DNA from: Janthinobacterium sp. CG3
GTDB lineage: Bacteria > Pseudomonadota > Gammaproteobacteria > Burkholderiales > Burkholderiaceae_D
Assembly: GCF_000344615.1 (NCBI RefSeq)
Contig: NZ_KB467824.1
Location: 232,445 to 296,444, forward strand
Direction of reading: 5' to 3'
DNA: 64,000 nucleotides
Part shown: piece after piece, positions 59,820 through 64,000 of the stretch
Layout of the letters: the number at the start of each line of letters is the position of its first letter
Numbering within the stretch: the first letter of the stretch is position 1
Made by a program: the position numbers and the translations under genes
Notes under the pieces: model-generated
Seen by the model: the letters and a program-made list of their open reading frames with translations, nothing else
Databases searched by the model: none
Told to the model about the DNA's origin: nothing

Positions 59820-61718
59820 TCAGTTCGCCACGGCCGGCGAGCCGTTGACCACGCCAAGCGGGTGGTACAACGGCAGATAGCTGGCCTGGCGATCGGCCTG
59901 GCGCAGGAAGCGCGTCAGCAGATTGCCTTTGGCCGGCAGCGGCTCGCCCGCCAGCAAACCCTGGATGCGGCGATTCGCCTCGGGATTCGGAAATTGCAGC
60001 AGGTAGTTTTGCAAGGTGTCGCGCAGCACGCCCCACAGCCCCAGGTACAGCGCGTGGTTGCCGTTGGAAATGGTGGCGACGACCTCGCACAGGTTGTTGA
60101 CGAACAGGCAGTAGCCGATCCGCGTCCAGGCGCGCTCGTCGCTGCAGCACAGCTGCTCCAGCGTGGCGGGATCGAGGTCCAAGGCGTGCGCCAGCGCGTG
60201 CGCCTTGGGCGCCAGCCGGGTCAGTTCCAGGTCGCGCAGCACGATATGGCTGGGCGCGCCGTCGGGGTCCAGTCCGACCACGGTGTTTTGCATGTGCGGC
60301 TCGAAAGCGACGCCTTTTTCAAACAGCAGGTACAGGATCGGATAGACGGCCGCGTCGGCATAGCGGGCGAACCACAGGCGGGCGGCGCGCTCCAGCGGGT
60401 GGCCGTGGTGCAGCGCGAAACGCTCGATCAGGGCGAACACCTGCTGCCGGCCGTGTTCGCCGTTGCCGAACAGCGCCGCGCACATGACGGGGTTGACGCC
60501 GTCGCGTATCAGCTTGCCCAGGCCTTCGCGCACCACCAGCCCGAAACCGTTTTCCAGCTCCCTGTGCCGTTCGCCATGGCCGCCCGGAATGGCCACGGTC
60601 AGGAAGGCGCGCTCCTCGAGTACGTGGAAGCGCGGGAAATGGCCCTGCATCTCGGCCTTCATGGCGCGGTACAGGCGAGTGCCGGTCAGGGCGCTCTCCA
60701 GCTCGTGGCGCGCATTGTTGCGCACGCAATTGGTGATGCGCATGCTCAGCGACAGTTTCAGGAAGCAGTCGGCGTTCTCGGCCAGCAGGGTGCGGATCGA
60801 CGCGGTCGGATGGAAGGGCAGGCCGTGGGCGCCGAGGTCGCGCACCAGCCCGGCGCGCATGGCGGCGGCGATGGTGTCCTGCCGCGCCAGCCAATCGGCC
60901 TGCCACGGATGCAGCGGCACGATCACGCAGCCGGCGTCGGCGTGCAGGCCGTGCGCGCTCAACTGGTCCAGCAGCTCGCTCGCCGGCGCTGGGTCCAGGC
61001 TGTCGCTGACGACCCACTCGCGCGGGACCTGGAAGTGGCGCAGCGTCAGGCGCGCCTGGTGCTCGGGCGAGTAACGGCGTTGTTCGTCGGGGGACCAGTC
61101 GGAGCGGCTTTTCGGCGCCGGGTGGAAGGGGTGGCCGGTCAGCAGGCTTTGTTCGCTGTCGATGTAGGCCTGCAGGGGCGAGACCGGCGCGCCCGGCCGG
61201 CGCGGCGCCGGCAGGCAGGCCAGCAAGTCGCGCATGGTGGCGATGCTGTCGCCGATCTGCTGCAGCAGCTCGGCGTTGAAGTCGGTGTTGGCGCGCGCCG
61301 ACAAGTCTTCGATGATTAGGCGCGCCAGCGCTTCCCAGCCCTCGGCGCGCCATGCGCCCTGGCCGCGCTGGACGAACACCGCGGTGGTGTAGTCGAAGTT
61401 GCCGGTGGCCGAGACGTGCAGCACGCCGACGCGCAGGCGGCTGTCGACGCGCGGCAGGGCGATGTCGAGCACCTGGCCCTGGTAGCCGGCCGGCATCGGC
61501 AGGGCCTCGGCCAGGCGCGCGGCCGGCAGTACCGCCAGCGTGTGCTCTTGCATCGCCACCTCGCGGGCGTAGCAATTGACGAGCAGCCGGCAATGCTGTT
61601 CCTCGGCGAACTGGGGCGACCGGTAGCCGCGCTGGCGGCGCCGGCCGCCCTGCGTCATGGCGCCCGAGGCGGCGCGTTCGATATGTTGCCGATGCGTCGG
61701 CGAGAGTGGAGAATTCAT
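59820..61718 (-). CDS. IucA/IucC-family NIS siderophore synthetase
   Basis: The 632-residue protein belongs to the NRPS-independent siderophore synthetases, which join carboxylates to amines or alcohols with ATP. Family motifs visible are VPLHPWQADWL (about 300), LLAENADCFLKLSLSMRITNCVRNN in two halves (ATP-binding Lys and RIT), and FEPHMQNTVVGLD near 503. The Fe-uptake FhuF-like C-terminal part (about 570-625) follows. It overlaps the end of the MFS gene by 4 bp (shared ATGA), so it is translationally coupled. The siderophore is not identifiable from sequence. Confidence 0.9.
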   Translation of the reverse strand: MNSPLSPTHRQHIERAASGAMTQGGRRRQRGYRSPQFAEEQHCRLLVNCYAREVAMQEHTLAVLPAARLAEALPMPAGYQGQVLDIALPRVDSRLRVGVLHVSATGNFDYTTAVFVQRGQGAWRAEGWEALARLIIEDLSARANTDFNAELLQQIGDSIATMRDLLACLPAPRRPGAPVSPLQAYIDSEQSLLTGHPFHPAPKSRSDWSPDEQRRYSPEHQARLTLRHFQVPREWVVSDSLDPAPASELLDQLSAHGLHADAGCVIVPLHPWQADWLARQDTIAAAMRAGLVRDLGAHGLPFHPTASIRTLLAENADCFLKLSLSMRITNCVRNNARHELESALTGTRLYRAMKAEMQGHFPRFHVLEERAFLTVAIPGGHGERHRELENGFGLVVREGLGKLIRDGVNPVMCAALFGNGEHGRQQVFALIERFALHHGHPLERAARLWFARYADAAVYPILYLLFEKGVAFEPHMQNTVVGLDPDGAPSHIVLRDLELTRLAPKAHALAHALDLDPATLEQLCCSDERAWTRIGYCLFVNNLCEVVATISNGNHALYLGLWGVLRDTLQNYLLQFPNPEANRRIQGLLAGEPLPAKGNLLTRFLRQADRQASYLPLYHPLGVVNGSPAVAN

Positions 61719-62863
61719 CTCATTTTCCAATTCATAAATATAAATAGCATTCCCAGCAGTGCGCAGCCCAGCCACATCGGCGCGGCGTAGCCGAGCGGCG
61801 CCACCAGCACGCTGGCCAGCAGGCCGGCGGCGACGGCGCCCCATTTGTTGGCGCCCTCGAGCTTGCCGAAATGGCTGCCCGCCTGCGTGGCGACGGTGGT
61901 GGCGGCGGCCAGGGTATTGATGGACAGGTAGGCGCCGGTCATGCCGACGCCCATCAGCAGACGGCCGCCGACCAGCCAGGCCAGGTCGTCGGCGACGAGC
62001 TGCAGCAGCAGCCCGGCGCAGGTCAGCGCGGCGTAGCGCGCCAGGCTGGCGCGGGCGTTGCCAAAGCCCAGCGTGCGGCCGATCGGCCAGGCCAGCAGCA
62101 GGAACAGCGCGTGCGGCAAACCGAACAACAGTCCCGCCGTGGCCGCGCCGACGCCGAGCCGTTCGCCCAGGTCGATGACGAAATACGGGTAGGACAGCAC
62201 GGTGCCGACCGTAAACATGGCTTGCAACTGATACAGGGTGGCGGCGGCGACGCCGCAGTCGGCGCCGCCGCCGGCGGCGGCCTTGGCCGGCGCCCCCGCC
62301 GCCCGCGCGGGCGGGTCCGGCAGCAAGCACAGGATCAGGCTGGCGGCGGCCGGAAACACGGCGAGGTAGAAGAACAGGTGCAGCAGGTTGGCGCGTCCGC
62401 TCAGCAAGCCGATCAACGCCGGCCCGGCGAACAGCGCGGTCCTGGCCGACGCTTGCATCACGCCAAGCAGGGTCGACAGGCGCGAGGCGGACACTTGTTC
62501 CGCCAGGAAGGCGTTGGAGGCGGAGAAGGTGCCGCCCAACAAGCCCTGCAAGGTCAAGCCCAGCGCGAATTCAAGCGGCGTTCTGGCCAGGCCGGTGAGG
62601 ATAAAGCTCAGGCACAGGCCGGCGTGTGCGCGGATCAGCGAGGCGCGCCGGCCGATGCGGTCGCCCAGCCGGCCCCACAAGGGGTTGGCGACGGCTGCGG
62701 CCAGCGTCGGCAGGGTAAAGTACCAGCCCGCCAGCGCCAGCGACTGCGAGGAGAAATTCGCTTGCAGGATGTAGGCGTAGAACGGCGGCATGCACAGCGC
62801 GGCGAAGGCGGCGCCGAAGTGCCCCGCCACCGTCACCACGACCGGCCGGGTCAGCAAGCTCAT
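61715..62863 (-). CDS. MFS transporter, probable siderophore exporter
   Basis: The 382-residue protein has about 11-12 membrane helices and the MFS loop motif in GRLGDRIGRRASLIRA (about 64-79). It sits between two NIS synthetase genes with overlaps at both ends (shared ATGA with 59820-61718 and with the upstream synthetase at 62860-62863). Carriers in that position usually export the finished siderophore. The drug-resistance MFS families are an alternative. Confidence 0.9.
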   Translation of the reverse strand: MSLLTRPVVVTVAGHFGAAFAALCMPPFYAYILQANFSSQSLALAGWYFTLPTLAAAVANPLWGRLGDRIGRRASLIRAHAGLCLSFILTGLARTPLEFALGLTLQGLLGGTFSASNAFLAEQVSASRLSTLLGVMQASARTALFAGPALIGLLSGRANLLHLFFYLAVFPAAASLILCLLPDPPARAAGAPAKAAAGGGADCGVAAATLYQLQAMFTVGTVLSYPYFVIDLGERLGVGAATAGLLFGLPHALFLLLAWPIGRTLGFGNARASLARYAALTCAGLLLQLVADDLAWLVGGRLLMGVGMTGAYLSINTLAAATTVATQAGSHFGKLEGANKWGAVAAGLLASVLVAPLGYAAPMWLGCALLGMLFIFMNWKMR

Positions 62864-64000
62864 TGCGCCGCGCAGAGTGGATTGGCGACGCTCCGGTAGC
62901 GCGCCGCGCTCCAGCCCAGCAGGCGCCGCGCCGCCAGGCATTCCATCTGCAGCGTCGGCCCCAGCAGGTCGAAGCGCCGGTGCCGCGGCGCCATCGCCGG
63001 CTGTGCCGCCTGGTAGTGCGCGACGGTGCGCGCGGCCTGGCGCCAGAACTGCGCCTCGGCATAACCATGGTACAGATCGAGCCGGTACGCCAGCTCGCCC
63101 AGGTTGATGAAGAACAGCACTTCCAGCAGATAGTCACGCGCTTCGATGCGGTCGAAGGCGAAGCCGGCGCTGGCGTTGAGGGCGTTGCGATAGGCCGGCG
63201 CGCCGCGCAGGCCGGCCAGCATCGCCTCGTCGGTGCAATCGCCCGGCAGGTAGTGCAAGCCGCCCGGCAGGTCGCGCACGGCGATGCGGCAGGGCAGGCC
63301 GTCGCGCAGGATCAGCAGGGTGTTTTGCGCGTGGCCTTCAAGCAGCACGCCGTGCGCCATCATCAGGTGCAGGAAGGGCGGCGCCACCGCTTCGAGCAGG
63401 GCGTCGACCCAGCGCTCGGCGCCGTGTTGCGCCAGCCACGGCGCGATGCGCAGCGCGCCGTCGTCGCCCAGGTCGCACAGGCCGGTCATCGGGAAGATCT
63501 GTTCGCCGGGGGTCAGCAGCGCTTCCGGCGCGGTGCGCCAGATCGCCCCCAGCAGGCCGTAGGCGCCGGGCCGCGCCTGGGCGGGGGCGAGCGTGATGCC
63601 GATCGGTTCGGACAGGATCGCCAGGCGGGCGCCATCGGCGAAAAACGGATCCTTGCGGCAGATGCCGTCGAGCCAGCCGGAAATGATGGGCGCGTTGTGC
63701 ACGTGGTGGTCCGACAGGATGCGGTCGGCCGAGCTGTTGGCGATGCCCAGCGGCAGTTTGATGTTGTGGCGCAGTTCGCCGTCGAGCGAACTGAGCGAGC
63801 GGATCGACTGCTGCGCCAGCCACGCGCCGTTGCCGTCGCCGAGGAACAGCAGGCGGCCGTCGACCAGCCAGTCGGCATAGTGCAGGCGGATGCAGTGCTG
63901 CCAGTGCCACGGGTGGGCCGGCATGAGGCGGAAACCCGCCGGCGCGTGGCCCTGCGCCTCGATCCGCCGTTGCAGGCGCGCGTATTCGGCGCGGCCGAGC
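62860..64000 (-). CDS. IucA/IucC-family NIS siderophore synthetase (5' end outside the window)
   Basis: The visible 380 residues are the C-terminal part of a second NIS synthetase. The frame is open to the edge at 64000. Motifs are MPAHPWHWQHCI (HPWQ-type substrate-binding loop), LRHNIKLPLGIANSSADRIL (ATP-binding), LLEGHAQNTLLILRD (HxQN) and a C-terminal FhuF-like region (FFINLGELAYRL, LHLMMAHGV before it). Two different synthetases in one locus suggest a siderophore with two condensation steps, as in aerobactin-, achromobactin- or staphyloferrin-like pathways. Upstream biosynthetic genes lie outside the window. Confidence 0.88.
   Translation of the reverse strand, partial: LGRAEYARLQRRIEAQGHAPAGFRLMPAHPWHWQHCIRLHYADWLVDGRLLFLGDGNGAWLAQQSIRSLSSLDGELRHNIKLPLGIANSSADRILSDHHVHNAPIISGWLDGICRKDPFFADGARLAILSEPIGITLAPAQARPGAYGLLGAIWRTAPEALLTPGEQIFPMTGLCDLGDDGALRIAPWLAQHGAERWVDALLEAVAPPFLHLMMAHGVLLEGHAQNTLLILRDGLPCRIAVRDLPGGLHYLPGDCTDEAMLAGLRGAPAYRNALNASAGFAFDRIEARDYLLEVLFFINLGELAYRLDLYHGYAEAQFWRQAARTVAHYQAAQPAMAPRHRRFDLLGPTLQMECLAARRLLGWSAARYRSVANPLCAAQ

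Noticed and set aside
61719..62330. Upstream extension of the IucA/IucC synthetase frame to 62330
   Set aside because: The extension runs through the MFS gene; the ATG at 61718 overlaps the MFS stop in a normal coupled arrangement.

Overview
The window is high-GC bacterial DNA with betaproteobacterial (Burkholderiales) gene content. The combination of a puu-type urate pathway, an XdhAB pair, GH43 arabinan enzymes and short dispersed terminator-like repeats suggests Oxalobacteraceae (Duganella/Massilia/Janthinobacterium-like). That placement rests on gene content and style only; no 16S rRNA gene is present.

Layout. 0-1.7 kb: a type VI secretion (T6SS) accessory patch with a PAAR spike protein and a frameshifted unknown gene. 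1.9-8.5 kb: FAD/Rieske oxidoreductase, AraC regulator, GGCT-like protein, glycerate kinase copy 1, tRNA-Asn, GtrA and small unknowns. 8.6-31.9 kb: purine catabolism. It holds a MIO-type (histidine ammonia-lyase-like) lyase with an allantoate amidohydrolase-type hydrolase, an AzgA-type purine permease, XdhAB, an NCS2 urate/xanthine permease, an 8-oxoguanine deaminase, GntR and LysR regulators, PuuD, UraH, PuuE and UraD. It is interrupted at 21.7-26.5 kb by two secreted GH43 proteins. 32.2-33.0 kb: a scar of gene remnants. 33.2-36.7 kb: a J-domain/TonB-C fusion, a GNAT protein and a MocR regulator. 37.0-45.4 kb: urea transporter, pyruvate kinase, glycerate kinase copy 2, GlxR, Hyi, Gcl and a LysR regulator, which is the glyoxylate-to-pyruvate route. 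45.5-48.2 kb: small genes and a second identical tRNA-Asn. 48.8-51.9 kb: a T6SS sheath/tube operon (lipoprotein, TssB, TssC, Hcp). 52-57.4 kb: solute-binding protein, lipocalin, DTW protein, an SOS-controlled radical SAM gene with an internal stop, small AT-richer orphan genes and a ChaC-like protein. 57.5-64 kb: an NIS siderophore locus (TonB receptor, IucA/IucC synthetase, MFS transporter, second synthetase running off the edge).

How it works together. Purines enter by the NCS2 permeases. XdhAB and 8-oxoguanine deaminase give urate. PuuD, UraH and UraD give allantoin, PuuE opens it to allantoate, and the M20 hydrolase probably continues toward ureidoglycolate. The glyoxylate released is condensed by Gcl, processed by Hyi/GlxR, phosphorylated by a glycerate kinase and turned to pyruvate by pyruvate kinase, while the urea transporter handles the by-product. 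XdhC, ureidoglycolate-cleaving enzymes and urease are not in the window. A recurring palindrome, TTGTATACAA or a near match, lies upstream of three of these transcription units and is a good candidate operator for the GntR protein encoded in the cluster.

Most notable signals: the shared palindrome network, a long structured 5' leader before the purine permease gene, a MIO lyase apparently under purine control, a deletion scar joining three gene remnants, a perfect LexA box in front of a radical SAM gene broken by one amber codon, a J-domain/TonB-C fusion, and two dispersed inverted-repeat families.
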